Of a stretch of DNA of 64,000 nucleotides, positions 44,147 through 53,981 are shown piece by piece (the stretch's first letter is position 1; every line of letters begins with the position of its first letter). The position numbers were made by a program, and so were the translations under genes. The stretch is taken from assembly GCA_022600195.1 (NCBI GenBank), contig JAHZKX010000041.1, positions 1-64,000 on the forward strand. The letters run 5' to 3'. The notes under the pieces are model-generated. The model saw only the letters and a program-made list of their open reading frames with translations, had not been told where the DNA came from and did not search any database. This DNA is from Planctomycetota bacterium (lineage in GTDB: Bacteria > Planctomycetota > Planctomycetia > Planctomycetales > Planctomycetaceae).

Positions 44147-45427
44147 TCAGTCCCGAATATGGAACAGCTGCTTGAGAGCATCAAGTAATCCGTGCGGAGT
44201 GCCCTCTCTGGCTTCTTGCCTTAGCACCTCTAACGGAGGATGCAGTAGTTTATTCACAATCTGCTCAATAGAACGTTCGATCAATTCCTGATCTTTCTCA
44301 TCCAGATGTGAGAGTCTGCCAAATAGTTTTTCGACTTCCTGTTCACGGACTTCGTGCCATTGCTCCCTGAGCTGTTTAATGATTGGCCCCGTGGCCCGGT
44401 GATAAATACCGTGCATGAAGCGGTCCGTTTCTTCATCAATGATCGCCAGTGCTTTTTCGACTTCTTTTTGTCGCGCATGCCGATTTTTTTCGCAAGTTGC
44501 TTCCAGGTCATCGATATCATAAAGAAAGATGTTGTCATTGATTTCACCGACAGCAGAGTCGATATCGCGGGGCGCTCCCAGGTCGAGAATAAAAAACGTT
44601 TTGTTACCAGACTTCTCTAAAACTCGCTGAAAGCAGGGAACATCGACAATTGGCTGGTTGGAGCCCGTTGTACTCACAATCACATCTGCCTTGGCCATAC
44701 AGTCTTCCAGATCCTGATAAGGCCTTGCCTCACCTCCAATTTTGGTCGCCAGCTTTTGCGCATTTTCCAGACTGCGATTCACAACCACGATCTGATCCAC
44801 ACCTTCATCTTTCAGGTAAATCAGCGTTTCTTCAGCCATTTCACCAGCGCCGATGATTAAAACCGTTTTATTATCAAAGCGTTCAAAAATCCCTTTTCCG
44901 AATGTGCCCACTGCCACACTGGCAATCGAAACGCGACCTTCAGAAAGTTGTGTCTCTGTACGCACACGAGCGGAAACACGAATCGCCTGCTGAAACAACG
45001 CATGTGTCAAGGGACCACATAAGGAATTGTCAGTCGCACGTTGGTATGCTTCTTTCACCTGATTGACAATCTGTGGTTCGCCCAGCACCATACTGTCAAG
45101 ACTGGAAGCCACTTGAAACAGATGCCTGACAGCATCCGGTCCGGTACGCTCCAGAAAATCTTCGAAAAAATCACTGACGGGAACCTGATGAAATTCCGAA
45201 AAGAATTTTGCCAGATCCTGATGAGAAGGCCCGCTTTCAGATTCTTGGGTAGCCGTATAAAGCTCAACCCGGTTACAGGTCGAAATCACAACCATCTCCG
45301 TTTCGGGATATGATTTCTTCAAGACAGAATAGGCGCTATCCAGCTGTTCTTTCGACGAAAAAGCGAGCTTTTCGCGAATATCTAATCCCGCTGTTTGGTG
45401 ATTACAATATACGACCTGCAGATTCAC
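44147..45427 (-). CDS. hemA: HemA, glutamyl-tRNA reductase
   Basis: Reduces glutamyl-tRNA to glutamate-1-semialdehyde, the first step of haem synthesis from C5. The start is GTG at 45427: GAAAGGATC lies about 7 bases before it and the upstream frame has no family similarity. This gives 426 residues with catalytic Cys51 in VISTCNRVELY. The NADPH motif is LIIGAGEMAEETL; KEAYQRA and VGTFGKGIFERF also match. The start overlaps the hemX-like stop in GTGA, so translation is coupled. Confidence 0.96.
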   Translation of the reverse strand: MNLQVVYCNHQTAGLDIREKLAFSSKEQLDSAYSVLKKSYPETEMVVISTCNRVELYTATQESESGPSHQDLAKFFSEFHQVPVSDFFEDFLERTGPDAVRHLFQVASSLDSMVLGEPQIVNQVKEAYQRATDNSLCGPLTHALFQQAIRVSARVRTETQLSEGRVSIASVAVGTFGKGIFERFDNKTVLIIGAGEMAEETLIYLKDEGVDQIVVVNRSLENAQKLATKIGGEARPYQDLEDCMAKADVIVSTTGSNQPIVDVPCFQRVLEKSGNKTFFILDLGAPRDIDSAVGEINDNIFLYDIDDLEATCEKNRHARQKEVEKALAIIDEETDRFMHGIYHRATGPIIKQLREQWHEVREQEVEKLFGRLSHLDEKDQELIERSIEQIVNKLLHPPLEVLRQEAREGTPHGLLDALKQLFHIRD

Positions 45428-46332
45428 GAATTGATCCTTTCTGCAGATTCTCCCTGAATTTCCTGCAAAGGCACTGAATAATGAGAGTGCCACGAATCAA
45501 AATTCAGAACTCGCACATTCGTGAGAATTTGAATTCCGATAAAAGTTAATAACAGCAGTCCTCCAGTCCAGATGGTCAATTGCGCGATATGTTTTTGATT
45601 CAGTTGCTTCGTTCTGAGTATAAAAATCACGCTGATCATCATGACTGCCCAGACGATTTCATAGATAATAATCACCGGGTCATAGAACGAAATCGACTGT
45701 GCCCCTTTACGAACATAAACTCCTAATCCAATACCGATTCCCATTCCTATGGTTAAAAGTGGTGCAGAAATCATGAGCGCCCCGCGATTCAAACGTGACA
45801 GTTTCGCCAGGCTGGGAAGATGAAACCCTTCAGAAAAGTTCTGTTTCTGTTTCAGTCGACGATGTTGAATCAGATACATAGCGCTGATCACAAAACAGAG
45901 CGCGATCCCCACCCCGCCCAGTACCAGCAGAGAAGCGTGCAGTAATGCCCAAGAACGAATTGCTGGTTCCACCAGTGGATTCGTAACACTATCCACAAAA
46001 TAAGATGAAATCACCAAAACCAGAACTAGTGGAAACAAAAACAAACCAATCGAAAGCTGCTCATCAATCAAATTGATAAACAAAAAAATGGAAACAAGTA
46101 ACCACGAAAAAACAATGAGCCAATCATGTGATGAGCTCAACAAGGGTGGAAGTTGTGTTTCCTGGGCACGATTAAAAATGTAAGCGGTCTGTGCCACCAG
46201 CCCTGCAAAGGAAAAGAGAAAAATAAGCGGTCGAATGAACTTGTTTTTTTTACGCAGAAATCTGGCCAGCTCTAACCCGAAGGCCACGAGATAACTGGCC
46301 ATAAAACAGAAAACAGTCACATTCGATAACAT
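45424..46332 (-). CDS. HemX/CcsA-type membrane protein
   Basis: A 302-residue protein from the ATG at 46332, with about eight hydrophobic helices. A family feature is LLHASLLVLGGVGIALCFVI, followed by YLIQHRRLKQK. The tryptophan-rich WWD motif of cytochrome c synthases such as CcsA/CcmC/CcmF is absent, so HemX is favoured over CcsA; in Bacillus, HemX limits HemA. Its stop overlaps the hemA start, supporting this. A longer frame to 46383 (GTG) is less likely. TATAAT lies upstream. Confidence 0.78.
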   Translation of the reverse strand: MLSNVTVFCFMASYLVAFGLELARFLRKKNKFIRPLIFLFSFAGLVAQTAYIFNRAQETQLPPLLSSSHDWLIVFSWLLVSIFLFINLIDEQLSIGLFLFPLVLVLVISSYFVDSVTNPLVEPAIRSWALLHASLLVLGGVGIALCFVISAMYLIQHRRLKQKQNFSEGFHLPSLAKLSRLNRGALMISAPLLTIGMGIGIGLGVYVRKGAQSISFYDPVIIIYEIVWAVMMISVIFILRTKQLNQKHIAQLTIWTGGLLLLTFIGIQILTNVRVLNFDSWHSHYSVPLQEIQGESAERINS

Positions 46333-46407
46333 GTTTGAGACTTCATAAAAACGACAGAATAAAAGTGGTGGGCTCTCTGTCACTGAGGAGAATCAGAACG
46401 ACTCTCT

Positions 46408-46438
46408 ATTATATGGCTGTTCAGCAAGTGAAGGGCAA
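46408..46438 (-). promoter_or_regulatory. Candidate promoter of the hemX-hemA operon
   Basis: A perfect TATAAT (46413-46408) lies 19 bases downstream of TTGCCC (46438-46433) on the minus strand, in the gap after the upstream regulator gene. Transcription would start near 46400, about 70 nt before the hemX-like ATG. The -35 box overlaps slightly with the end of the neighbouring gene at 46440, being separated by only a base or two. Confidence 0.45.
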
Positions 46439-46439
46439 G

Positions 46440-47480
46440 TCATCTTGCTTCAGATTCTAATTCGTACTCGGAGATTTTTTTGTGCAACGTGTTACGATTG
46501 ATTCCCAAACGTGTCGCTGTCTTGGTCTGAACTCCCTGACAGGAACGTAAAACCTGCAAAATCAATTCCTTTTCTACCTGTGACACCACCTGTGCATGCA
46601 CATTAGTAGAGGAATCCCCTACTTGCTGCAATTCCAAACTGACCAGTTCGCGACAGAGAGCCTCCGGATCCAGTCCCTGAGAAGGATGCGACCGAGAAGC
46701 TGATTTCCCTGTCACATGTCCCGGTAATAAGTCAAGGGAGGGTCCATCTTCACCAGACAGCACAATCAATCTCTCGACATAATTCTGCAATTCTCTCACA
46801 TTTCCCGGCCAGGAATAGTTTTTGAAAGTCGATAATACCTCATCAGAAAAATCAGGCAACGGAATCTGCTCTCCTGCAGAAAACTGCTTTGCAAAAAAGT
46901 GGAGCAATTCCGGAATATCCTCTGAGCGATTGCGCAGTGGTGGTAAATCTACTGGTATGACGTTTAAACGATAATACAAGTCTTCACGAAATCGACCCGC
47001 TTCAATCTCATCCAACAGATTTCGATTCGTGGCCGCTACTATGCGACAATCAACCTGAATCGAGCGTGTGTCACCAACCCGTTCGAATTCATGCTCTTGC
47101 AGCACACGCAATAATTTCACCTGCAGTGTAAAGCTGACCGAATTGATCTCATCCAGAAAGATCGTACCGCCATGTGCCGCTTCAAAACGCCCTGTCCGAT
47201 TTTCGACGGCACTGGTAAACGCACCTTTGATATGTCCAAAAAGTTCACTCTCCAGCAGGCTTTCACTGAGCGCACCACAATTCACTCGAATAAAAGGTCC
47301 TGTGGCGCGGGGACTTAACTCATGGATGGCTTTGGCAATCAATTCTTTACCAGTCCCGGTTTCACCAGTCAGTAGTACCGTCGATGAGGTACTGGCAGCG
47401 CGGCGGGTCAGTCGATAGACGTTCCGCATGGCCTGACTGTCTCCGACCATCTCTTTTAAAATTGGGCGATCGTCTTCCAT
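46440..47480 (-). CDS. Orphan sigma-54 activator with GAFTSA loop
   Basis: A 346-residue protein with only the sigma-54 AAA+ domain and a C-terminal Fis-type helix-turn-helix (LQVLRSCQGVQTKTATRLGI, then NRNTLHKKISEYEL); there is no receiver or other sensor domain. Walker A is GETGTGKE (39-46). The sigma-54 contact loop reads GAFTSA (86-91) rather than GAFTGA. Walker B GGTIFLDEINSV and the arginine fingers FREDLYYRLN are intact. Such PspF-like proteins are controlled by partner proteins or by level. It lies upstream of hemX-hemA, co-directional, gap about 107 bp. It may drive sigma-54 promoters elsewhere. Confidence 0.9.
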   Translation of the reverse strand: MEDDRPILKEMVGDSQAMRNVYRLTRRAASTSSTVLLTGETGTGKELIAKAIHELSPRATGPFIRVNCGALSESLLESELFGHIKGAFTSAVENRTGRFEAAHGGTIFLDEINSVSFTLQVKLLRVLQEHEFERVGDTRSIQVDCRIVAATNRNLLDEIEAGRFREDLYYRLNVIPVDLPPLRNRSEDIPELLHFFAKQFSAGEQIPLPDFSDEVLSTFKNYSWPGNVRELQNYVERLIVLSGEDGPSLDLLPGHVTGKSASRSHPSQGLDPEALCRELVSLELQQVGDSSTNVHAQVVSQVEKELILQVLRSCQGVQTKTATRLGINRNTLHKKISEYELESEAR

Positions 47481-47802
47481 TCTTAGTATCAGAAATCCTA
47501 TTCATTCGCAGGGGGGAAAATAAACAGAGTCACTCTAGAAGCAAATCACTAAATTGTGAAATCTCGCAATTCGGCTTGGCATTCCGGGAGATAACTCAGG
47601 ACCCACTAATACAGCATGAAAAAATTGCACCTGGATGCACAATAAGATGGCGAACGCACCATTATCATAGTCAGTCATGGGCTATGAAAAAAGAGGCAGA
47701 CGGAAAATTTTTGCGAACGAGTCTGTTTTGCCTGATTAATTCGACAACAGGACGTCAAAAGTGCCTAAAAAATGAGCATAAGCATATTCCCAAGGCACTC
47801 TC
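47481..47802. other. Gap between panD and the orphan activator
   Basis: 322 bases. A plus-strand frame of 154 codons (47384-47848) crosses it but is antisense to two genes and shows no motif. A panD-proximal hairpin is listed separately. The remaining sequence has no clear minus-strand promoter for the activator; a TGCA-CCTGGA-TGCA dyad near 47627 is weak. Confidence 0.5.
47760..47799 (-). terminator. Possible terminator of panD
   Basis: On the minus strand AGTGCCT (47799-47793) and AGGCACT (47766-47760) form a 7-bp stem with a 26-base AT-rich loop, followed by TTTT, starting 4 bases after the panD stop. The long loop makes it weaker than a textbook terminator. Confidence 0.4.
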
Positions 47803-48183
47803 TTATTCAGTCTCGAAGGCAACCGAAGTCTCTGCAGGAACCGCATGATTGAGACCATCCACCAGAACCACCTTGGGTTGGTGCTTCCTCGCTTTTTTCC
47901 CTTTGTACTCTGCATAACTGGCAATGATTACCAGGTCAAAAGGCTTAATCAGATGCGCTGCCGCGCCATTGATGCAAATGACTCCAGAACCTGCTTCTCC
48001 GGTAATAGCATACGTGGTCAGTCGGGTACCTGAAGTGATGTTGTAGATTTGTACTTGCTCATATTCAACAATGTCTGCCGCTTCCATCAGGTTCTGGTCA
48101 ATGGTCACACTGCCATTATATTCCAGATTGGCCTCGGTGACGGTAGCACGGTGAATTTTCGATTTAAGTAATACGCGTTTCAT
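47803..48183 (-). CDS. panD: PanD, aspartate 1-decarboxylase
   Basis: Makes beta-alanine for pantothenate. From the ATG at 48183 the protein has 126 residues, placing the self-cleavage Gly-Ser at Gly24-Ser25 in YNGSVTID, exactly as in known PanD. The fingerprint continues with [35 protein letters not shown] and [20 protein letters not shown] lies just upstream of two tandem ATGs (48186, 48183). It stands alone; no panB or panC is adjacent. Ser25 is the precursor of the pyruvoyl cofactor. Confidence 0.96.
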   Translation of the reverse strand: MKRVLLKSKIHRATVTEANLEYNGSVTIDQNLMEAADIVEYEQVQIYNITSGTRLTTYAITGEAGSGVICINGAAAHLIKPFDLVIIASYAEYKGKKARKHQPKVVLVDGLNHAVPAETSVAFETE

Positions 48184-48323
48184 CATTCTCAACCTAGAAG
48201 AAGCGGGACTTCTTTCCGACTGTTCAAACGGACTCACAGATCCAACTGTCGGCGTATCCTAACCAGACGCCTGATTAACAAGCAAGAATATATCCATTTG
48301 ATCATATTCTGCAAGCTTCACTT

Positions 48324-51300
48324 TCAGACTGGCACAATTTCCGGGAATTGGTCTTCCTCTGCATTATATACCGTTGTGGATTCCGATTCATCAATTTTTC
48401 GATCCCAGGGTTGATCAGGCTGTGCTCCCATAAGCCGGGCATACAAATAATAGTAAGTGGGAATGAGAAACAAAACCAGACCGGTTGCCAGCATCAAACC
48501 GAAAATCAGACTGGCTGCCATCGGAATCAAAATCTGTGCCTGAAACGAAGTCTCTTTTAAAATGGGAGCCAGACCAACGATCGTCGTCATCGAGGTTAAT
48601 AAAACAGGACGAAAACGACGACGACCTGCTTCCAGTAATGCCGTTTTCAAAGGAAGACCATCTGCAATACGATGATTTATAAAATCGATTAATACAATAG
48701 AGTCATTGACTACGACCCCGGTTAACGCAACCAGACCGAATAATGAAAACAAAGTCAGTTCCATCCCTAAGACTGCATGGCCGAATACGGCCCCAATCAC
48801 TCCAAAAGGAATGATTCCAAGCACTATTAATGGTTGAATATACGAACGAAATTCGACTGTTAATAACGCAAACATCGAAGCCAAAGCAATCATCAGTCCA
48901 ATGATTAAACTATTGACCGATTCATCCGTCTGTTCCTGCTGCCCTTCCCAGCGCACCTGGACATCCGGGTATTTCAGTAATAACTGATCCATAAAGCCAC
49001 CCGGCTTTTTCATGGCCTGTACTATTTCGCGGGCATTCCCTTCTTTTTCATTCAAATCGGAATACACCGTAATGGACCGTTTCTGATCAATTCGATTGAT
49101 TTCAGAGTAACCTCGTTTTACGGTAACATCAGCCAACTCCGTTAAGGGGCGTTCCGATCCATCTCCTGTGCGAATCCTGATATCATCAAAGCCCATCAGA
49201 GAACGCCGTTCTTCTCGCGGATAGCGAACCATTAGTTTGACTTCATGGCGACCCCGTTGCAGCCGCATCACTTCTTCACCGTAATAAGTAGCACGAACGG
49301 TCTCTGCCACATCCGCCAGTGGAACACCCATCGCGCGGGCCTTATCTTTGATTTTAATCTGGAATTCCCATTTTCCAGGACTCGAATCGTCGTTGATATC
49401 TTTCACACCCGGGTAACTTGCCAGCTCCTGTTTACTGGCTTCAACTGCCGCTTCCAGGTCATTCAGATTTTCAGCGCTTGCCAGCAGCTTGAATTCAATC
49501 GGTTTGCCTCCCGGTCCCATTGAGGGAGACTTGATCGTCAGACGATCGACTCCTGGAAGCTCTCCGATCTCTTTTCTCCATAAGTCGATAATCTCTTCAC
49601 TACCTAGCGTGCGTTCCTCTGCTTCTACAATCTCGACGCTGACCTTTCCAACATGACTGCCTTCGACACTCCCCCCTACACCGCCGCCTGACTCATCCCT
49701 TGTTCCAAAACCGACATTTCTTCGAACGAGTTTGATCAGCGAGTTTCCATGTTGCTTTTGATAGTTCCGGTTCAGTTCTTCAAATGATTTCTGGATATGC
49801 AGTGTTGCATCCCCCGTCACAGACTGCGGAGTTCCATCTGGAAATTCAACGGTCGCTTCGATCATCCGAAAATCGGTTTTCGGAAAAATATTAAACGGCG
49901 CAAAGCCTCCCATTATCAATCCGGCGGACAACAGCAGAAGGGCCGCTGCCACCGCCAGGGCTGATGATGGATAATCTAAGGCCGATTTTAAAACTGGCAG
50001 ATAACAGCGGTCGACAAACCAGTTCAGCTTACGACCCACATAGCCAACTTTCTGCTCTGAATCCATTTTCCCATGTGCCAGATGGCAGGGAAGAATAAAG
50101 ATACTTTCTAAAAGTGAGATCAATAACATCGCAATGACGGCAATAGGCATCACAGCAATAAATTTCCCCATGATCCCCGAAACAAAGAGTAAGGGCATAA
50201 ATGCGATGATAGTTGTTGTCACCGATGCACACACCGAAGGCAACACCTCGACCGCACCATCAACGGCAGCCTGAAATATGGATTTGCCCATCTGTCGATG
50301 CTCATAAATATTTTCCCCGACAACAATCGCGTCATCAACAACAATTCCCAGGGCCATCAGAAATGCAAACATGGAAAGCATATTCAATGTCTGTCCGGTA
50401 TAGTACAAGACGATACAGGCACCGAACATCGAAATAGGAATTCCCAACGCGACCCAGAACGCTAACCGAAACTCCAGAAAAATCGCCAGTGTAATAAAAA
50501 CTAAAATCAGTCCCTGCACACCATTTCGACTTAATAACTGCATTCGATCACGTACATCAACAGATTGATCCCTCCACAGCTTCAATGAATAACCCGGAGG
50601 CAGACTGGCTGTTTTTACATAAGCACGGACTTCCTCCACAATCTGCAACAGGTCTTCTTGCGCAGTTCTTTCAACCGAAACCGATAAAGCCGGCTTTCCA
50701 TTAATTTCACTAATCATCGTCGTATCGGTAAACTCATCTCGAACACGACCCAGATCTCCAACAGTTAACACGACCCCTCCGGGCTCTGTTACCAGCGGGA
50801 TCTTCTCGATTTCACTTCCAATCAGATGTTTATTCTTTCCTCGCAGCAGTAATACATGTGAGTCTGTTACTAATTTTCCACCCGGCAATTCCAGGTTTTC
50901 CCTGCGAACGGCATTGGCAACATCTTGCAAAGTCAGACCATACTTCCGAAGTGTGGCTTCTGGAATTTCTATATCAATTTGAAAATCTCGCGCACCCGCG
51001 ATATTGACCTGCGAAACGGACTTTAGCTGGAGCAGTTCATCCCGAATCCGTTCGCTCACGGCGCGCAGTTCCCACTCACTATTCTCATCCGATTCCTCAG
51101 GACCAATCACCGCTACATCGATTGCCACCTGCCTGAAAGTAATCTGCTGAATGTCTGGATCTTCAGCCAGTTCGGGAAAGCTCGGAATACGGTCAATTTC
51201 AGAACGGACCTCGTTTAATATTTTCTGGACATCGGGTACATCGGCCCTCAATTCCAACACGACAGAACCTGAGCCTTCATTGGCGATTGAGGTGATTTTT

Positions 51301-51536
51301 TTGATACCATCAATCGAGCGGACTGCCTCTTCCATTTTTTGGCAGATCCCTTCTTCCACTTCATCAGGACTTGCTCCCGGATAGGGTACCGCTACCAGAA
51401 TGATTTCCAGTTCAAACTCTGGAAAAACTTCTCGACGCATAAAAAGTAATGAAACCAGCCCCACTCCCAGAATGGTGACCATCAAGGTATTCATCGCAGG
51501 CGAGTTATTGATTGCCCATTTAATGAGCGACTTCAT
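48324..51536 (-). CDS. RND efflux pump, inner-membrane transporter
   Basis: A 1070-residue HAE1/AcrB-type RND transporter that exports compounds using the proton gradient. Twelve helices in two halves are expected; the conserved Asp pair in the fourth helix is visible in ALGIVVDDAIVVGENIYEH. The two large periplasmic loops are also typical (LSVSVERTAQEDLLQIV; GREVFPEFELEIILVAVPYP GASPDEVEE in the first loop). The ATG at 51536 overlaps the adaptor stop by 4 bp. No TolC-like channel gene lies nearby, so a shared outer channel is likely. Metal versus drug specificity cannot be told. Confidence 0.93.
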   Translation of the reverse strand: MKSLIKWAINNSPAMNTLMVTILGVGLVSLLFMRREVFPEFELEIILVAVPYPGASPDEVEEGICQKMEEAVRSIDGIKKITSIANEGSGSVVLELRADVPDVQKILNEVRSEIDRIPSFPELAEDPDIQQITFRQVAIDVAVIGPEESDENSEWELRAVSERIRDELLQLKSVSQVNIAGARDFQIDIEIPEATLRKYGLTLQDVANAVRRENLELPGGKLVTDSHVLLLRGKNKHLIGSEIEKIPLVTEPGGVVLTVGDLGRVRDEFTDTTMISEINGKPALSVSVERTAQEDLLQIVEEVRAYVKTASLPPGYSLKLWRDQSVDVRDRMQLLSRNGVQGLILVFITLAIFLEFRLAFWVALGIPISMFGACIVLYYTGQTLNMLSMFAFLMALGIVVDDAIVVGENIYEHRQMGKSIFQAAVDGAVEVLPSVCASVTTTIIAFMPLLFVSGIMGKFIAVMPIAVIAMLLISLLESIFILPCHLAHGKMDSEQKVGYVGRKLNWFVDRCYLPVLKSALDYPSSALAVAAALLLLSAGLIMGGFAPFNIFPKTDFRMIEATVEFPDGTPQSVTGDATLHIQKSFEELNRNYQKQHGNSLIKLVRRNVGFGTRDESGGGVGGSVEGSHVGKVSVEIVEAEERTLGSEEIIDLWRKEIGELPGVDRLTIKSPSMGPGGKPIEFKLLASAENLNDLEAAVEASKQELASYPGVKDINDDSSPGKWEFQIKIKDKARAMGVPLADVAETVRATYYGEEVMRLQRGRHEVKLMVRYPREERRSLMGFDDIRIRTGDGSERPLTELADVTVKRGYSEINRIDQKRSITVYSDLNEKEGNAREIVQAMKKPGGFMDQLLLKYPDVQVRWEGQQEQTDESVNSLIIGLMIALASMFALLTVEFRSYIQPLIVLGIIPFGVIGAVFGHAVLGMELTLFSLFGLVALTGVVVNDSIVLIDFINHRIADGLPLKTALLEAGRRRFRPVLLTSMTTIVGLAPILKETSFQAQILIPMAASLIFGLMLATGLVLFLIPTYYYLYARLMGAQPDQPWDRKIDESESTTVYNAEEDQFPEIVPV

Positions 51537-52984
51537 TCCGCCTCTCCTTTTCTCCGAACCAGCATTCCTTCTGATGCAACACTCAGGGGCGACGTCACAA
51601 CCTGATCCCCCGTTTTCAGACCGGAAGCACCCAGTTCAACCAGCAACTGTTCGCCACTCGTGTCCACAACACGAATTTTCTCGCCATGCAGTTTCCCCTC
51701 TCTGACAACCCAAACAAGATTCCCGGGGCGAACCGCCGTTTCGGGGATCTCCAGCAAGGCGACATTACCTTCGAGCGGAATTTCTATGGAAACATACATA
51801 CCTCTCGTTAAAGGAGGCGCTCCTACAAGCTGATCTGTCGGACGGCCATTAACTAAAATTGCGGAAGCTTCAGGATCTGAAACCACAATCCGACAGGGAA
51901 CCGTTCTGGTTTTTTCATCCAGACCGATCCCATCATAGCGAGAAAGTTTGCCTTTCCAGACAAACGTTCTTCCTCCCAGTTCATAGCGCACATTTACAGG
52001 AAGTTGAGGAAGTTGATAGCCCAGATTATGCCGATTGGTTTGAGTTGCCCCTGACTCTGATTGACTTTTTCTCGCTGTTTGAGCAGCGTGCTGCCAAAGT
52101 TGGTATAATTCTTCCATGCGCAAGTTGGAACGAACCTCAACAGCCGAAGTGTCTTCAATCGTAACCAGTGGATCACCAATTTTCACATAGCCATCCTTCT
52201 CAACCGAGTCCTCGACAATTACACCGTTGATCGGTGAATAGATGCGTGTGCGACTCAAATCCAGCTTGGCTCTTGAAAGTTGCACGCCAACCAAATCGCG
52301 AGCATGTTCCATCCGTTTACGTCGCGACTTGAGTAAATCAGATTCATTGGTTAATTTTTGCAGCGAATTCCGCGCGGCAAGTTCCGTACGCTTGGCTTCT
52401 TCATAGTCGGTATCTGAGACGACATTTTTTGCACGTAATTTCTCTACGCGGTTCAAATGGCTTTTCTGTAGTTGAACCTCTTCATGGACTAAGTCAATGA
52501 CCGCTTTCGAATTATCGATCTCGACTTCTAGTTCATCAATGACATCTTGTGCCTGTGCATGTTCCTGAGTAAGCCGTTTTACTTCCAGCTCATAATTTTC
52601 CGGATCAATCTTGATTAATAGATTCACGGTACCCGCGACTTCGCGTTCCTGGTCAGTTGCTTTCCGAACGATATTTCCTACTTTACAACCATCACGGGTA
52701 TAGAGCACTCTTCCAGAAACCTCTGCAGCGAGTTTCACCTCTCGGGAAGGAACCACAACTCCGTCGACAGTAATGGTGATACCCGATTCGGAAAGATCAA
52801 TCATTTCAGTCAAAACAAGCGGCGCTGAATTCGCCAACAGCTGATCGCTCTTCTCGGGATCTTTTTTCATGGCTTTAAGAACAACCAGACTTCCACCACC
52901 AATTGCGATGATAAAAATCGGCAACAGAATGTGTTTGATCCTGTTATAAAAACTTCTTGGCTTTTCTATTTTCAAATCTGACAT
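51533..52984 (-). CDS. RND periplasmic adaptor (HlyD/MFP family)
   Basis: A 483-residue membrane fusion protein linking the RND pump to an outer channel. The N-terminal membrane helix (LLPIFIIAIGGGSLVVLKAM) is followed by a lipoyl half-motif (VKLAAEVSGRVLYTRDG), a long coiled-coil hairpin (about 145-240), a second lipoyl half (IYSPINGVIVEDSVEKDGYV) and beta-barrel domains ending LLVELGASGLKTGDQVVTSP. It precedes and overlaps the transporter gene. A 16-bp tandem repeat lies 110 bp upstream of its start. Confidence 0.92.
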   Translation of the reverse strand: MSDLKIEKPRSFYNRIKHILLPIFIIAIGGGSLVVLKAMKKDPEKSDQLLANSAPLVLTEMIDLSESGITITVDGVVVPSREVKLAAEVSGRVLYTRDGCKVGNIVRKATDQEREVAGTVNLLIKIDPENYELEVKRLTQEHAQAQDVIDELEVEIDNSKAVIDLVHEEVQLQKSHLNRVEKLRAKNVVSDTDYEEAKRTELAARNSLQKLTNESDLLKSRRKRMEHARDLVGVQLSRAKLDLSRTRIYSPINGVIVEDSVEKDGYVKIGDPLVTIEDTSAVEVRSNLRMEELYQLWQHAAQTARKSQSESGATQTNRHNLGYQLPQLPVNVRYELGGRTFVWKGKLSRYDGIGLDEKTRTVPCRIVVSDPEASAILVNGRPTDQLVGAPPLTRGMYVSIEIPLEGNVALLEIPETAVRPGNLVWVVREGKLHGEKIRVVDTSGEQLLVELGASGLKTGDQVVTSPLSVASEGMLVRRKGEAE

Positions 52985-53094
52985 GACTATTTTCTATAAT
53001 GAAACGTGTCACAAAAATTGTTGGCATCACAATTCAATTTGTGAACAAGAGCGGATTCGATTTCCTGGCACAGAATCTCACCGACGAAAACTTT

Positions 53095-53126
53095 TTACAT
53101 TGTCCGGTTATTACATTGTCCTGTTA
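53095..53126. repeat. Tandem 16-bp direct repeat upstream of the RND operon
   Basis: TTACATTGTCCGGTTA (53095-53110) is followed at once by TTACATTGTCCTGTTA (53111-53126), one mismatch in 16. A shorter repeat TGTTAATTT recurs right after (53122, 53135). It lies between the TetR gene and the adaptor gene, 110 bp before the latter, where repressor or activator sites would be expected. A period of 16 differs from a palindromic TetR site, so the binding protein is unclear. Confidence 0.5.
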
Positions 53127-53194
53127 ATTTTTCTTGTTAATTTCTATTCAAAATCGTCTGTTTAAATAATGACTTCTATTCTGTCTGAAAAGAT

Positions 53195-53863
53195 TCAAAT
53201 GCGATGAACAGGTGAAGAAGATTCGATTTCTGACTCTGTTAATTCCTGCTTCAGATTCTTAATTGCTGACAGTGAAAACTGGAGAATATGCTCTACTAGC
53301 TGCTCCATGTTATAATGAGTGTCTTTCTCTGCCTGCCCCAGCATTAAGGTCACCAGACCATCGGAAACTCGATAGAATTGGCATTGTGCAGCAATGCTGA
53401 ATACACATTGCATTCGTCGATATTCAGGGACTGATTCCCCCAGAATCTCCTTCAAGATCGAGTCTGCAACATTCACAAAGGGACGAAATAATTCTTGAAT
53501 CAGATGTTCGCAAGCCTTGGTCGGTCTCAGTACTTCACGCATAATCAAGTGATTGCTCCAGGAGAGTTCGCCTGTTCCTAACATCCGTCTCACTAAAGTC
53601 GTGATCCAGTCTCGCAATTTCTGTTCGGGTGAAGTGGCAGACGTCCATTCCGGAAGAGGAGCGCGTGAAACTCCCATCTCTTTAGCCAGACAAATGACTT
53701 CCAGATAGAGCTGCTCTTTATCGCCAAAATAATAATTGACGCTGGCCAGATTGACATCTGCCTTCTGACAAATTTCACGAACCGTGGTCTTTTCAAAACC
53801 CTTTTCAGAAAAAACAGGCCCGGCCACCTCCAGTAATCGATCACGAACATTACAAGACGACAT
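53195..53863 (-). CDS. TetR/AcrR-family repressor
   Basis: A 222-residue regulator from the ATG at 53863, preceded by GATGAAG; a longer frame to 53962 lacks family similarity. The N-terminal domain is typical: SCNVRDRLLEVAGPVFSEKG, FEKTTVREICQKADVNLAS and VNYYFGDKEQLYLEV. The C-terminal part (about 80-200) is a ligand/dimer domain resembling the CecR-type group. It lies just upstream of the RND adaptor and transporter genes, co-directional, so it probably represses them. The ligand is unknown. Confidence 0.9.
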   Translation of the reverse strand: MSSCNVRDRLLEVAGPVFSEKGFEKTTVREICQKADVNLASVNYYFGDKEQLYLEVICLAKEMGVSRAPLPEWTSATSPEQKLRDWITTLVRRMLGTGELSWSNHLIMREVLRPTKACEHLIQELFRPFVNVADSILKEILGESVPEYRRMQCVFSIAAQCQFYRVSDGLVTLMLGQAEKDTHYNMEQLVEHILQFSLSAIKNLKQELTESEIESSSPVHRI

Positions 53864-53981
53864 GAGTTCTTCATCCCAAATCTTTATATCGCGAGAATGC
53901 AAACTTGACGACAAACCTATCTGGAAAAATCCAAAAACAGCAGTTTCAAGACCCTGTTTCAAACAATTGTATTAAACATGC

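Noticed and set aside
45424-46332. Cytochrome c synthase (CcsA) function for the hemX-like gene
   Set aside because: The tryptophan-rich WWD motif is absent, and the gene is coupled to hemA, so HemX is the better call.
47384-47848. 154-codon plus-strand frame
   Set aside because: Overlaps the ends of two well-supported minus-strand genes and shows no protein-like motifs.
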